64,000 nt of DNA from Companilactobacillus keshanensis (GCF_003946205.1 NZ_RHOS01000005.1:1-64000); one strand, 5' to 3'; counted from the first letter of the stretch, positions 36,731-47,493 are shown. Notes: generated by a model from the letters alone, not told the origin. Made by a program: numbers and translations.

Positions 36731-37123
36731 TTATGAAGGTCTTATTTTAAGCAATTCTTGATGAACTAAGGAATGGGCATAACGATTGTCTTTATCGGCA
36801 ATGTGTTTGACAAAATAACTGGGAAAATTGTCCAGCTTTTTCAAGATAGGATCCAAAATATCTTGATAATGTTTGGAGTATTTTTTTGCAATACTGTCAG
36901 TTAAAATTTTGCTGTCGGAATGAATAAACAGAATATCATCCATTTTTAAACTGATTATTTTATCTAAAGCCTTATTTAAAGCCAAGAATTCTAGATAGTG
37001 ATTATCGGCTGCCGGTGTTTGTTCAGCATAGGTTGTCGTATTGTCATCTTTTCTTATTACATATGCAATGGCGGCAAGATTTAAATTAGTATTTAAACCA
37101 GCGTCGGTGTACAATCTAATCAT
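36731..37123 (-). CDS. RNase HI-like protein
   Basis: The 130-residue protein has the RNase H fold pattern: YTDAG with the first Asp, YLEFLALNKAL with the Glu, FIHSDSKIL with the second Asp and DKDNRYAHSL with the last acidic residue. It belongs to the reverse-transcriptase-like RNase H group found next to ebsA in lactobacilli. RNA-DNA hybrid cleavage is plausible since the acidic residues are present. It is divergent from ebsA. Confidence 0.8.
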   Translation of the reverse strand: MIRLYTDAGLNTNLNLAAIAYVIRKDDNTTTYAEQTPAADNHYLEFLALNKALDKIISLKMDDILFIHSDSKILTDSIAKKYSKHYQDILDPILKKLDNFPSYFVKHIADKDNRYAHSLVHQELLKIRPS

Positions 37124-37150
37124 ATTATCAAAAGCCTTTCAGGAGAGATT

Positions 37151-37549
37151 ATGAAGAAGTATTATGTACAACCCACAGGATCATGGGGAATTATCATATG
37201 GTCTTTAGCACTAAGTATTATCTTTTTTGGGATCATTATGCAATTAGAAATATTTGAGCTTAGCATAGTGCCCTTTGTAATTTGGTTCGTTGGTATAGTT
37301 TATATAATTTATATTTTGTCCAATTCTTGGATAAAAATATCGAAAGATCAAATCGTTGTTAAAGAACCTAACTACTACAAGGCGAGATCCTTTGATCGTA
37401 AAGATGTCAGCTTAAAGTATATTAATGACTACCTAGTTATGATAAATTTTGAGAACCACGATTATTTTCCAATGAAGGTTGTTTCAACAAAGAAAATTTT
37501 ATCATCAATTAAAAGAGAAGCGGGTGAGATAAATGTCATTTCCAAGTGA
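37151..37549 (+). CDS. ebsA: EbsA-like membrane protein
   Basis: The 132-residue protein has two N-terminal membrane segments (about residues 13-30 and 38-58) and a small soluble C-terminal domain resembling a PH-like or YdbT-type fold. Length, topology and the ebsA-fhs neighbourhood match lactobacillar EbsA proteins, named after an enterococcal gene reported to affect aggregation substance-related expression. The function is not established. CAGGAGAG precedes the ATG. The 3' end overlaps fhs by 17 bp. Confidence 0.65.
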   Translation: MKKYYVQPTGSWGIIIWSLALSIIFFGIIMQLEIFELSIVPFVIWFVGIVYIIYILSNSWIKISKDQIVVKEPNYYKARSFDRKDVSLKYINDYLVMINFENHDYFPMKVVSTKKILSSIKREAGEINVISK

Positions 37550-39215
37550 TATCGAAATAGCTCAAATAAATGAGCACGATAATATGAAAAATATCGAAGA
37601 AATTTCAAGTTTATTGGGATTAGATACAGCAGACATTGAACCATATGGACATTTTAAGGCTAAGATCTCTAGTAATGGGATCAGAAAATCGATGAAGCAA
37701 GAAAATGGAAAGTTGATTTTGGTTACTTCTATTAATCCTACTCCAGCTGGTGAAGGTAAATCTACTGTCGCTATTGGATTAGCGGATGCCATGCAATCCA
37801 TAGGCGAAAAAACCGTCCTAGCATTACGTGAGCCTTCATTAGGACCAGTAATGGGAATGAAGGGTGGAGCCACTGGTGGCGGATACGCTCAAGTAGTTCC
37901 AATGGAAGACATCAATCTGCATTTCACTGGTGATATGCATGCTTTAACTAGTGCAACTAATACTTTGGCCGCTTTGATCGACAACCACTTACATCAAGGT
38001 AACGAATTGAACATTGATCCTAGAAGAATTATTTGGAAACGTGTTCTGGATATCAATGATCGCTCATTAAGAAATACAGTTGTAGGTCTTGGTGGACCAA
38101 CCAGTTCGATTCCTCGTGAAGAACATTTTGAAATAACTGTTGCCAGCGAATTGATGGCGGTTTTATGTTTGTCACAAGATCTTGATGATTTGAAAGAACG
38201 TATCGCAAATATTCTAATTGCTTATACATATGATAAAAAGCCCGTATTCGTACGTGACTTAAATGTTGAAGGGGCAATTACCATGCTTCTAAAGGATGCT
38301 CTAAAGCCTAACCTAGTACAGACACTTGAAAACACACCTGCTATTGTTCATGGTGGTCCATTTGCTAATATTGCCCATGGATGCAACAGTATTTTAGCAA
38401 CAAAGCTAGCTATGAAGCTTGGTGACTACGCTGTTACTGAAGCTGGATTCGGTGCTGATCTTGGTGGCGAGAAATTTCTTGATATCGTGACGCCTAAATT
38501 AGGTCATACTCCTGATGCAATCGTTATTGTTGCGACTGTCCGTGCCCTTAAATATAATGGTGGACAAAAACTTGCTGAACTAAAAAGTGAGGACTTGAAT
38601 GCTTTGACTATCGGATTTAAGAACTTGAAACGCCACGTTCAAAATATGCGATACTACCATATTCCGGTCGTCGTAGCTATCAATAAATTTGATACAGATA
38701 CTAACAATGAAATCAAATTACTTAGAACTCTTTGTGAAGGTCTAGGGGTTGATGTTGAAGTGGCCGATATCCATCATCACGGTAGCAAAGGTGGTAGGGA
38801 ATTGGCTCGCATGGTCGTACGTGCAACTGATAAAGAATCAAGCTATACAAGACTTTATGATGACGCACAGACAACAGTTGAAAAAATTGATACTATTGCT
38901 TCTGAAATATATGGAGCGAATAACGTTGAATATAGTAGAAAAGCAGAAAATCAATTAAAGATCTTAAAAGATAATGTATGGGATGATCTACCTGTCTGTA
39001 TCGCAAAAACTCAATATTCTCTAAGTGACGATCCTAAGAGATTAGGTAGTCCAAGAGATTTTACTCTACATGTAAAGGAAATTGTTCCAAAGCTTGGTGC
39101 AGGTTTTGTCGTCGTCCTAACTGGTAATGTATTAACAATGCCTGGATTACCTAAGAAGCCAGCTGCTTTGAATATGAATATCGACAACGATGGGACAATT
39201 AGTGGACTATTTTAA
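37533..39215 (+). CDS. fhs: Formate-tetrahydrofolate ligase
   Basis: The 560-residue enzyme makes 10-formyl-THF from formate, ATP and THF for purine and formyl-Met-tRNA synthesis. The ATP loop is [42 protein letters not shown] and the C-terminal [11 protein letters not shown] are all characteristic. GGGTGAG lies four bases before the ATG. The gene overlaps ebsA upstream and shares one base with lspA (TAATG), so ebsA-fhs-lspA-rluD probably forms one operon. Confidence 0.97.
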   Translation: MSFPSDIEIAQINEHDNMKNIEEISSLLGLDTADIEPYGHFKAKISSNGIRKSMKQENGKLILVTSINPTPAGEGKSTVAIGLADAMQSIGEKTVLALREPSLGPVMGMKGGATGGGYAQVVPMEDINLHFTGDMHALTSATNTLAALIDNHLHQGNELNIDPRRIIWKRVLDINDRSLRNTVVGLGGPTSSIPREEHFEITVASELMAVLCLSQDLDDLKERIANILIAYTYDKKPVFVRDLNVEGAITMLLKDALKPNLVQTLENTPAIVHGGPFANIAHGCNSILATKLAMKLGDYAVTEAGFGADLGGEKFLDIVTPKLGHTPDAIVIVATVRALKYNGGQKLAELKSEDLNALTIGFKNLKRHVQNMRYYHIPVVVAINKFDTDTNNEIKLLRTLCEGLGVDVEVADIHHHGSKGGRELARMVVRATDKESSYTRLYDDAQTTVEKIDTIASEIYGANNVEYSRKAENQLKILKDNVWDDLPVCIAKTQYSLSDDPKRLGSPRDFTLHVKEIVPKLGAGFVVVLTGNVLTMPGLPKKPAALNMNIDNDGTISGLF

Positions 39216-39679
39216 TGCCAGCAGTATATGCAATTCTATTAATTTTACTTGTGGTAGGAGACCAAACTTTGAAACTATACGTGGTGAATAATATTGCTAC
39301 GTTACATTTTCAAGAAGTAATTCCAGGTATCTTATCTCTAACTCATATTACTAATACCGGAGCAGCTTGGAGCATGCTGGAGGGAAAAATGATTTTCTTC
39401 TATATTGTGACGATTATTGCTATAGTAATTTTGAGTTACTTATTTATTAAGGCCCCCAAGAAAAACTATATTTACCGCTTCTCACTGATCTTTCTTTTGT
39501 CAGGAACGATCGGGAATGCGATCGATCGGTTTACACAACATTATGTTATTGATATGTTTAGTTTTGATTTTGTTAATTTTCCAATTTTTAATTTAGCAGA
39601 TACATATATAACAATTGGGGTCATTTTAATTATTATTTCTCTAATATTTACGTCAGCGGGTGATCAATATAAGCAATAA
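39215..39679 (+). CDS. lspA: Lipoprotein signal peptidase (signal peptidase II)
   Basis: The 154-residue membrane aspartyl protease cleaves diacylglyceryl prolipoproteins. Four membrane segments are predicted. Conserved blocks are ITNTGAAWSML, GNAIDRFTQHYVIDMF with the first catalytic Asp region and PIFNLADTYITIG with the second Asp. The substrate class includes the lipoprotein at 383-1735. It is followed by rluD with a 20-bp overlap, the common lspA-rluD pairing. Confidence 0.95.
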   Translation: MPAVYAILLILLVVGDQTLKLYVVNNIATLHFQEVIPGILSLTHITNTGAAWSMLEGKMIFFYIVTIIAIVILSYLFIKAPKKNYIYRFSLIFLLSGTIGNAIDRFTQHYVIDMFSFDFVNFPIFNLADTYITIGVILIIISLIFTSAGDQYKQ

Positions 39680-40571
39680 AGTTCAGTTAACATTCAATGA
39701 AGAAAAAAAATCTCGACTGGATAATTTTGTCAGTGAAAATTTGGCAGATCAGACTAGATCTCAGGTTCAAAAATATATCAAAGACGGTAATATTTTAATC
39801 AATAAAAATATTGCAGAAAAAGCTGGATCTAAGGTAACTAAGGGTGACGTAATTGATATTACTATTCCTGATGAGAAACCGATCGAAGCCGTTGCTCAAG
39901 ATATACCTTTGGACGTGGTTTATGAGGATCCTGATGTACTCGTAGTCAATAAGCCACAGGGAATGGTCGTACATCCCGCTGCTGGTCATCCGGATCATAC
40001 GTTAGTCAATGCTATTTTATATCACAGTAAAATCAATGATGATGACATTTTAAGACCCGGTATTGTTCATCGAATCGATAAAGATACCTCAGGACTTCTA
40101 ATGGTTGCTAAAAATGACTTGGCAAAACAGTCTTTAATGAAACAATTAAAAGATAAAACTAATTTACGTGAATACTTAGCAATTGTTCATGGCAATTTCA
40201 AAGAAACAAATGGTAAGATAAATGCTCCATTGGGACGTTCAAAAAAAGATCGCAAAAAACAAGCTGTAGTCGATGACGGACGTATGGCAGTAACTCATTT
40301 CACTGTTTTGGAACAATTTGATGGATACTCATTGTTACGCTTAAAGTTGGAAACTGGAAGAACTCATCAAATTAGAGTCCATATGAAATACATTGGTCAT
40401 CCGGTTGCCGGTGATCCACTTTACGGTCCTAAAAATACTTTAAAAGGTAATGGACAGTTCTTACATGCACAAAAATTGGGATTCGAACATCCCAGAACTC
40501 ATAAATGGTTAGAATTCTCAATTGACCCACCAGCAATTTTTCAAGAAACTTTGAATAAACTGCGCAGTTGA
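39660..40571 (+). CDS. rluD: RluD-family 23S rRNA pseudouridine synthase
   Basis: The 303-residue protein has an N-terminal S4 RNA-binding domain (RLDNFVSENLADQTRSQVQK) and a pseudouridine synthase domain with the catalytic aspartate in PGIVHRIDKDTSGLLMVAK. KLETGRTHQIRVHMKYIGHP completes the family signature. The start is a GTG (39660) inside the lspA end, so translation is likely coupled. Specificity for the helix 69 uridines is inferred from the family. The pyrR promoter overlaps its last codons. Confidence 0.94.
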   Translation: MINISNKVQLTFNEEKKSRLDNFVSENLADQTRSQVQKYIKDGNILINKNIAEKAGSKVTKGDVIDITIPDEKPIEAVAQDIPLDVVYEDPDVLVVNKPQGMVVHPAAGHPDHTLVNAILYHSKINDDDILRPGIVHRIDKDTSGLLMVAKNDLAKQSLMKQLKDKTNLREYLAIVHGNFKETNGKINAPLGRSKKDRKKQAVVDDGRMAVTHFTVLEQFDGYSLLRLKLETGRTHQIRVHMKYIGHPVAGDPLYGPKNTLKGNGQFLHAQKLGFEHPRTHKWLEFSIDPPAIFQETLNKLRS

Positions 40572-40594
40572 CAGTAATAGCTTAGTGCTATAAT
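40568..40594 (+). promoter_or_regulatory. Promoter of the pyrR cluster
   Basis: A consensus TTGACA (40568-40573) lies 15 bp before an extended -10, TGCTATAAT (40586-40594). The spacing is short, but the extended -10 compensates. Transcription should start near 40601, giving a leader of about 70 nt before pyrR. Confidence 0.65.
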
Positions 40595-40607
40595 CTGAAA
40601 ACAAGGT

Positions 40608-41192
<585 letters not shown>

Positions 41193-41213
41193 TTTGGAGG
41201 AGTTCCTTTAAAT

Positions 41214-42302
41214 ATGAAACGATATTTAATTTTAGAAGATGGAACAGTTTTCCCAGGAGTCGGTTTTGGATCGTCCATTATTACTACTGGTCAATTGGTT
41301 GTTTCAAATAATAGAACTGGTATCGAGCAATCTGTAACCGATCCAGACTCAGAGGGCCAGATTATAGCTTTTACCGTTCCTGCAATTGGATTGTCAGGGA
41401 TAAATCGCGATTTTTACGAGTCAATTAACTCACAGTGTAAGGGTGTCGTGATTGGTTCATCAAGTTCAGCAACTGTTGATGGTTCTATTCCTTTTGGAGA
41501 ATGGATCACATCATTAGGGATACCAGGCATTAAAAATATCGATGTTAGGGCATTGTCCAGGCATATTGCTGAATACGGTGAGATGAAGGCCAGTATTATG
41601 GATACGCATGATGAACATGCGATTGATCAGATCAAGGCTTTAGTTTTACCACCTGATCTTGTTAAACGTGTCTCGACCAAACAATCGTATCCCAATCCTA
41701 ATATGGGCTTGAAGATGGTAGTAGTAGATTTAGGCTTGAAGTATTCCATCTTACGTCAGTTATCATATCGAGATTGTAATTCAGTTATCGTCAATTACAA
41801 TGCCTCTCCTGAAGAAATTGAAAGTTTGCATCCTGATGGGATTATTTTTTCGAATGGTCCTGGAGATCCTAAGGATTTGCCACAAACAATTGAAAATATT
41901 AAAGTTCTACAAAAAAAATATCCTATTCTAGGAATAGGGTTGGGTAATCTTTTGATTGCTTTAGCTAATGATTGCAAAATCGAGTTATTGGATCAACCAC
42001 ATCATGAATCATCTTTAGCGGTTAAAGAGGTAGCCAGTGGCAAGATTGATTTTGTAAACCATAACCATTCATATACGATCGATCCTAAATATATTAGTGC
42101 GTCAGATTTTATCGTAACTAATATCTGTGTTGCCGATGGTAGTATTGAAGGTATGCGTCATGAATATTTACCGATCATGTGTGTGCTATTTGAGCCAGAA
42201 GCTGCACCGGGACCAACAGATGGTTATTATGTTTTTGATGAATTTATTGATTTGATTGGTTCAACTAAGAACCAGTATGGAGGTGGAGATCAGTGGCAAT
42301 AA
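41214..42302 (+). CDS. CarA-like protein lacking the glutaminase Cys and His (probable pseudoenzyme)
   Basis: The 362-residue protein is recognisable along its length as the carbamoyl-phosphate synthase small subunit: RYLILEDGTVFPGVGFGS at the N-terminus, NIDVRALSRHIAEYGEMKAS, and FSNGPGDPKDLPQTIENIK in the GATase domain. The nucleophile elbow is G-I-G-L-G-N-L instead of G-I-C-L-G-H-Q, so Gly242 replaces the catalytic Cys. The segment VLFEPEAAPGP has Glu327 where the catalytic His of the usual HPE motif sits. Glutamine hydrolysis should therefore be impossible. The reading frame is intact, GGAGGAG precedes the ATG, and it overlaps the carB-like gene by 10 bp. Confidence 0.85.
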   Translation: MKRYLILEDGTVFPGVGFGSSIITTGQLVVSNNRTGIEQSVTDPDSEGQIIAFTVPAIGLSGINRDFYESINSQCKGVVIGSSSSATVDGSIPFGEWITSLGIPGIKNIDVRALSRHIAEYGEMKASIMDTHDEHAIDQIKALVLPPDLVKRVSTKQSYPNPNMGLKMVVVDLGLKYSILRQLSYRDCNSVIVNYNASPEEIESLHPDGIIFSNGPGDPKDLPQTIENIKVLQKKYPILGIGLGNLLIALANDCKIELLDQPHHESSLAVKEVASGKIDFVNHNHSYTIDPKYISASDFIVTNICVADGSIEGMRHEYLPIMCVLFEPEAAPGPTDGYYVFDEFIDLIGSTKNQYGGGDQWQ

Positions 42303-44692
42303 GCGATATACATAATATTTTGATCATTGGTCCAACATCCAGTGATAAGAATGTTGACCTTTCGACCGCCTTATACGATACAGTCGAGATCCTTCATAAA
42401 TTAGGATACAAAACTTCTATTATAGTTGAGGATCCAACGTCACTATTATCATCCGGAGATTTTTTAGATCGAGTTGTTGTTGAAAGAGTCACTGGAGATA
42501 ATATTTTAAAATATCTAAATGATTACCATCCTGATGCTATTTTGCCAACTATCGGTGACAAGAATGCTTTAGGTATCATAGCTAGTTTAAATGGCAAAAT
42601 CAGCAATATAAAAATTCTCGGTACTAATTATCTAGCTTCTTTAGCAACGTTTAAACGTGAATTATTTATTAAAAAATTGAGTCAAAACGACTTACCAGTT
42701 ATCAATTTTATATCTTCTGATGATGAGACTGAAATTTACAGCTTTATTAGAAAAATTGGTTTTCCGATAATTGCTAGAAGAAAATATTCTAATCGTCATT
42801 TTAGCGGTTGGACAAACATCAATAATTTATTCGAATTAGATAATTTTATGTCGCTGGAAGACCTAGGCGATATCAAAATTGAAATTGAGCGCAGTATTCG
42901 TGGGTTTAGTGAGTACTCATTCACTGTTATGCGTGATCGGTATGAAAATGCTGCTTTATTGGGAACAATTGAGGACATTGAGCCTATTGGTATCCATCAT
43001 TTGGACTCTAACTTAATTTCCCCAGCGGTTTCACTTAATGACTCCAAATTACAGAAATTGCGTAATTATTCAATTAAGTTGGCTCAAGTTTTTAATGTTG
43101 TCGGTGCATGTACAGTTCATTTTGCCTATAATCATAAAACTAATGAGTGTTACATTACTGAATTCATTCCACGTCTGAGTGAAGAAACGAAATTTCTTGA
43201 GTATGCTACGAGCTATCCTTTAGCTACAGTTGTAGTAGAACTTAGCCTAGGCTATCATCTGGATAAAGTGCAACTGGATTCTGGTAGTAATTTCAATGGT
43301 GCCATAGAACCATTTGTTGACCATATAACCTCACGGTTTCCATTGTGGACTGATCCTAAGCAACGTTACTTAGGACCAAGTAAGACGTCTAATTCCAGTA
43401 TTGTCGTTAATGGCTTTAGTATTGAAGAAGTGCTCAATCGTGGTGCTTTAAATGATAAAATAAATGACAACTTGGAACGTTATAATGAGTTGCGTAAGTT
43501 AGATGATGATGAACTATTTGAAAAAATCATTCATCCGACTAACTGGATGCTAGATGTTTTGCTGGAAGCTTTAAGAAGAAAATTTGAGATTCCAGTACTA
43601 TCTGAAATAACTAGTATAAATGTTCCATATTTAGTTGCTTTACAAAATGTGATCGATAACAGTGCTGTTATTCGTGACGATGCAGTTGATGAAGATAATA
43701 TTGAACGTCTAGTTGATTATGGAATAAAGGGTGTTGGTAACAGTAAGCTTTTAAAGAATCGTGATGAAATTGTTACACGGACTGTCATCAAGAGTAAGCG
43801 TGCTGTTGGTGCGTCGGGACCAGGATTTATGAATCACAATTATTTTGTTACGAGTGGTATTTCCAATGATATTGACTTCAATGATCGTAATAAGATCATT
43901 GTTCGCTCACCGATCATTACTTCTAAAACAGATATTATGGTGCGTCAGTTTGTCTTGCTACAGCTCGTTAAGTCAATTGAACAAAATGGTTTAGAAGCAG
44001 TTGTAATTGGACGTGAGCCTTGGACTGCTCCATTGTCAGTTCGCTACAAGGTGCTTGAGATCGACGATCCTCATCGTGAAATGCGTGATTTAAAGCTGAT
44101 ACCAGATGATAAAATATTTAAAGTGATCGACTTTTCAAAAGTTTGGAATCTTGATAGTGTAGACAGCAATAACGAAGATGTTTTTCCAATTAATGCTCGT
44201 GAAATCAAGAATGTTAATATTACTGGTGATACTACAATTAAGGTAATGGTAGTTACTGATGGTAATAACTACTTAGCACCATCAATTATTTATCGAACTG
44301 TTAAAAATTCGCAAACATATGAGATAAGTGATTTTAACAACTTTTTGAGCATTGAGAACAAGGACGAGATTCTAACTATAATAAAACATGAATTAGATCT
44401 CTATAAAGAGATCAATATCTTTAATTTAGAGATTGTTAGAATAAACGATCATTGGGTAGTAACTAAGATACATGAAGGTATGACTGAAGATATTATTCGT
44501 CATGAATTAGCCAGTTCAGTTCATGTGATCGATACTTTAGTTAAGCTCATATTAGGTAATAAAATTGATGATGGATTATCCTTGGATGAAATTTTCAAAA
44601 ATTATGATTCTAATTATTTAGTTACAACAAATGATAAGAAATATCAGCTATTAGATTATGATGGCGTTCAAGATGTACTTAATAAGATATAA
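42293..44692 (+). CDS. Shortened CarB-like protein with degraded ATP-grasp sites
   Basis: The 799-residue protein follows the CarB domain order but is far below the usual 1060-1070. The first half aligns by eye (PDAILPTIG, GFSEYSFTVMRD, IEDIEPIGIHHLDSNLISPA, YITEFIPRLSEET). The Gly-rich ATP loop is replaced by NRHFSGW (167-173), and the metal-binding Asn of EVNPR is Ile292. A second unit begins near residue 534, but about 80 residues before VMVVTDGNNYLAPSI (652 on) are gone, and the second EVNPRASRT is KIHEGMTED (725-733). The C-terminal allosteric domain is absent. GTG start after GGAGGTGG. Likely partner of the CarA-like protein; function unknown. Confidence 0.82.
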   Translation: MAISDIHNILIIGPTSSDKNVDLSTALYDTVEILHKLGYKTSIIVEDPTSLLSSGDFLDRVVVERVTGDNILKYLNDYHPDAILPTIGDKNALGIIASLNGKISNIKILGTNYLASLATFKRELFIKKLSQNDLPVINFISSDDETEIYSFIRKIGFPIIARRKYSNRHFSGWTNINNLFELDNFMSLEDLGDIKIEIERSIRGFSEYSFTVMRDRYENAALLGTIEDIEPIGIHHLDSNLISPAVSLNDSKLQKLRNYSIKLAQVFNVVGACTVHFAYNHKTNECYITEFIPRLSEETKFLEYATSYPLATVVVELSLGYHLDKVQLDSGSNFNGAIEPFVDHITSRFPLWTDPKQRYLGPSKTSNSSIVVNGFSIEEVLNRGALNDKINDNLERYNELRKLDDDELFEKIIHPTNWMLDVLLEALRRKFEIPVLSEITSINVPYLVALQNVIDNSAVIRDDAVDEDNIERLVDYGIKGVGNSKLLKNRDEIVTRTVIKSKRAVGASGPGFMNHNYFVTSGISNDIDFNDRNKIIVRSPIITSKTDIMVRQFVLLQLVKSIEQNGLEAVVIGREPWTAPLSVRYKVLEIDDPHREMRDLKLIPDDKIFKVIDFSKVWNLDSVDSNNEDVFPINAREIKNVNITGDTTIKVMVVTDGNNYLAPSIIYRTVKNSQTYEISDFNNFLSIENKDEILTIIKHELDLYKEINIFNLEIVRINDHWVVTKIHEGMTEDIIRHELASSVHVIDTLVKLILGNKIDDGLSLDEIFKNYDSNYLVTTNDKKYQLLDYDGVQDVLNKI

Positions 44693-44723
44693 AAAAAGAA
44701 GGCTAATTTTAGCCTTCTTTTAA
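44693..44723. terminator. Shared terminator of the carB-like gene and rqcH
   Basis: AAAAGAAGGCT (44694-44704) pairs with AGCCTTCTTTT (44711-44721) around a 6-base loop, with A- and T-runs on either side. It covers the 3' end of rqcH. Confidence 0.85.
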
Positions 44724-46364
44724 TTTGCCTACTAATTTTCTATCCGGGTCAACTAAGATTGTTTTTTGACCTTCAAAAATAACGAACCCGGGTTTTGCTC
44801 CATTAGGTTTTCGGATATTTCTAACTTGTACATAATCAACAGGAACCTTATTAGAATCACGAGCCTTTGAGTAGTAAGCCGCAATTTGAGCCGCCTCGAC
44901 GATTGAATTTTCATCGGGATCACTGTCTTTTAAGATGACATGTGAACCAGGAATGTCTTTAACATGTAACCAGTAATGATTTTTTTGTGCTAGCTTCATG
45001 GTTAATTTGTCGTTTTCAATATTATTCTTACCGACAACCATCTCAATACCGTTAGTAGTCATAAATTTCTCGCCGACAGTCTTTTTACGTTTCTTACGAC
45101 CATTTTTACGTTTCTTCTTAATGTAACCTGATTCAATTAATTCTTCAATAATACCGTCAACATCTTCAATATCAACATACTCTAGAGATGCCAGAACCGA
45201 TTCCAAATAATTGATCTCATTAGTGGTAATTTCCAACTGTTCTTTGATATGGGGGATTGAATTTTGCAATTTACGATATTTCTTATAATAACTTTGAGCG
45301 TTATCAGAAGGAGAATATTCAGGATTTAATTTGATCTTAACTTCTTCATTATTATAATAATTCGTCAAAGTGATCGATTTCGATCCACGTTCAATTTTGG
45401 ACATATATGTTGTTAAAAGCTCACCATAGAGATTATATTCATCCATAATTTTAGTTTGCTTAAGTTGTTTATTGAGTTTTTTAACCTTAGATTTATCCTT
45501 TTTGAGGATAATGCTTAAACGATGAGTGATACTCTTAGTCTGCTGTTCAATACGATCTACACGTGCACGATCAAGGTAATAATTATCCAGTAGGTCACTT
45601 AAATTTTCATATGAAACAGGATCCTTAGTAGTCTTGCTGAATAGGGTAGGGAAGAATCCTAACTTATTATTTTTGATTGAGCGTGCTGCATTAGGATTAG
45701 GATTTTCGTAATTTTTGATAAATTCTTGCAAGCTATCAAGATTTTCGAACATTTCATCTGAAGTATCAATACCGATACCTTCAAACTTTTGACGAATATC
45801 TCCAGCTGATTCAAGATTACTAAAATCACTTTGTGAAGCTGTAAATGGATTTATCTTATCTTGTTTTGGTGGTAATTTGTAATCGTCGTTAGGTAATAAT
45901 CCACGAAAACTATTGTTTTCGGGTGAAACACGCTTGATCAAGTCGATGATCTTACCAGTTTCTTTACTTATCAAAAAGATATTGCTATGACGACTCATGA
46001 TTTCTGTTATCAAGGTATATTCATGAATATCACCAAGCTCGTTTTTAGCGCTGAGTTCGATCATTACAATACGATCATTATTTAACTGATGAAAACCTTG
46101 AACAATGGCACTAGTGATATACTTTCTTAGTGACATTACAAATGTGGCCGGTTTAGCAGGATTTTCGAATGGTTGCTTAGTAATTTGAACACGAGCGTAG
46201 CTAGGATGGGCTGACAGAAGCAATTGCTGATTCTTTCGATTGCTTCTAATTGTAAGGATCAACTCATTTGCAAATGGTTGCTGAATTTTTGCAATTCTGC
46301 CGCCGGTTAAGTTTTGGTTTAGTTCGTTTACCATTGAATGGGTAAACATTCCGTCAAATGACAT
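44709..46364 (-). CDS. rqcH: Ribosome quality control factor RqcH (NFACT family)
   Basis: The 551-residue protein begins MSFDGMFTHSMVNELNQNL, the NFACT-N signature of bacterial RqcH/FbpA. It has a central coiled coil (about 280-420) and the C-terminal NFACT-R domain with HYWLHVKDIPGSHVIL and PGFVIFEGQKTILVDP. RqcH binds stalled 50S subunits and adds C-terminal alanine tails; it was earlier annotated as fibronectin-binding. ATG 46364 is supported by AAAGGA upstream; the frame is open 78 bases further but without a ribosome binding site. Confidence 0.93.
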   Translation of the reverse strand: MSFDGMFTHSMVNELNQNLTGGRIAKIQQPFANELILTIRSNRKNQQLLLSAHPSYARVQITKQPFENPAKPATFVMSLRKYITSAIVQGFHQLNNDRIVMIELSAKNELGDIHEYTLITEIMSRHSNIFLISKETGKIIDLIKRVSPENNSFRGLLPNDDYKLPPKQDKINPFTASQSDFSNLESAGDIRQKFEGIGIDTSDEMFENLDSLQEFIKNYENPNPNAARSIKNNKLGFFPTLFSKTTKDPVSYENLSDLLDNYYLDRARVDRIEQQTKSITHRLSIILKKDKSKVKKLNKQLKQTKIMDEYNLYGELLTTYMSKIERGSKSITLTNYYNNEEVKIKLNPEYSPSDNAQSYYKKYRKLQNSIPHIKEQLEITTNEINYLESVLASLEYVDIEDVDGIIEELIESGYIKKKRKNGRKKRKKTVGEKFMTTNGIEMVVGKNNIENDKLTMKLAQKNHYWLHVKDIPGSHVILKDSDPDENSIVEAAQIAAYYSKARDSNKVPVDYVQVRNIRKPNGAKPGFVIFEGQKTILVDPDRKLVGKLKEG

Positions 46365-46511
46365 ATTTAAGGTAATCCTTTCTTTTAAAAAATAATAAAA
46401 AAACAAATTTCTGCTTTTTGCTGAGTGGTAAAAAATTGGCAAAAGTAATATGATATAATCTAATGGTCATACAATCATTATACGTAAGTAAAACAAGGAA
46501 TTGATAATTTT

Positions 46512-47378
46512 ATGAAAATAGCCATCGTTACAGATAGTACATCGTACTTACCACAAGATATCGTCGATAAGTATCATATAACAGTAGTTCCAATCGAGGT
46601 AGTTTTCGATAGTCAGACATATCGTGAAGATATTGATATAACCACTTCAGAGTTCTATGAACTCTTACAAAACTCAAAAGAGTTACCATCTACAGCACAA
46701 CCTTCAATTGGCGAAATGATGAATATTTACGACAAATTAGCCAAAGAAGGTTATGATACCGTAATTTCTATTCATTTAGCAAGTACCATTTCGGGGTTTG
46801 TTAATAATTTAAAGAGCGCCGCATCTTCAATTAAGAACATTAAGGTAGTCCCATATGACTCGTGGATCACAGTTAGATTAATGGGATACATGGTCCAAGA
46901 AGCCGCTAAAATGGCTCAAGAGGATAAGTCGTTGGATGAGATTATTCATAGACTAAATACTCTTAGAGATTCAATTGGAGAATCATTTGTAGTTAATGAT
47001 CTTAAAAACTTAGTTAAAGGTGGTCGTTTATCAAATACGTCTGCCGTAATTGGTACAATGTTGAATATCAAACCATTGTTAGAATTTGATGATAAAAGTC
47101 ATAAAATTGTCGCATACGATAAAGTACGTTCAATTAAAAAGGCTAAACTAAAAGCCGAAGAAAAGCTAGAAAAAGCCATTGGAAACTCGGAATATCCACT
47201 AAGATTGCTAGTAATTGATGCTGACGATAAAGAATCAGGCGATATTTGGGCAAAACATCTTAAAGAACGCCATCCAGAGATGACATTAGACAGGTCATAT
47301 TTTGGACCAGTTATTGGAGCTCACTTAGGAAAAGATGCTTTAGCCATTGCTTGGATCAGAGATTTTGAAAAATCATAA
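46512..47378 (+). CDS. DegV family fatty-acid-binding protein
   Basis: The 288-residue protein begins IAIVTDSTSYLPQDI and shows VVPIEVVF, ELLQNSKELPSTAQPS and IHLASTISGFVNN, the DegV N-terminal domain motifs. Homologues (FakB) bind a fatty acid for phosphorylation by FakA. No fakA is adjacent. AAGGAA is 12 nt before the ATG. A terminator follows. Confidence 0.93.
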   Translation: MKIAIVTDSTSYLPQDIVDKYHITVVPIEVVFDSQTYREDIDITTSEFYELLQNSKELPSTAQPSIGEMMNIYDKLAKEGYDTVISIHLASTISGFVNNLKSAASSIKNIKVVPYDSWITVRLMGYMVQEAAKMAQEDKSLDEIIHRLNTLRDSIGESFVVNDLKNLVKGGRLSNTSAVIGTMLNIKPLLEFDDKSHKIVAYDKVRSIKKAKLKAEEKLEKAIGNSEYPLRLLVIDADDKESGDIWAKHLKERHPEMTLDRSYFGPVIGAHLGKDALAIAWIRDFEKS

Positions 47379-47391
47379 AGTAATTAATTTT

Positions 47392-47413
47392 AAAGCCAGA
47401 TTAGGCTTTTTTA
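47392..47413 (+). terminator. degV terminator
   Basis: AAAGCC (47392-47397) pairs with GGCTTT (47404-47409) followed by Ts. Confidence 0.7.
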
Positions 47414-47493
47414 TTTTGCTCATTTACATTAAAATATAGGTTATAGATATTATTTATATATCGTTTATTTTCCTATCAGGAAAGGGGATTATT

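Noticed and set aside
42293-44692. Possibility that the shortened CarB-like gene is a sequencing frameshift of a normal carB
   Set aside because: The frame is continuous, the substitutions are spread along both halves rather than at one breakpoint, and the partner CarA-like protein is altered too.
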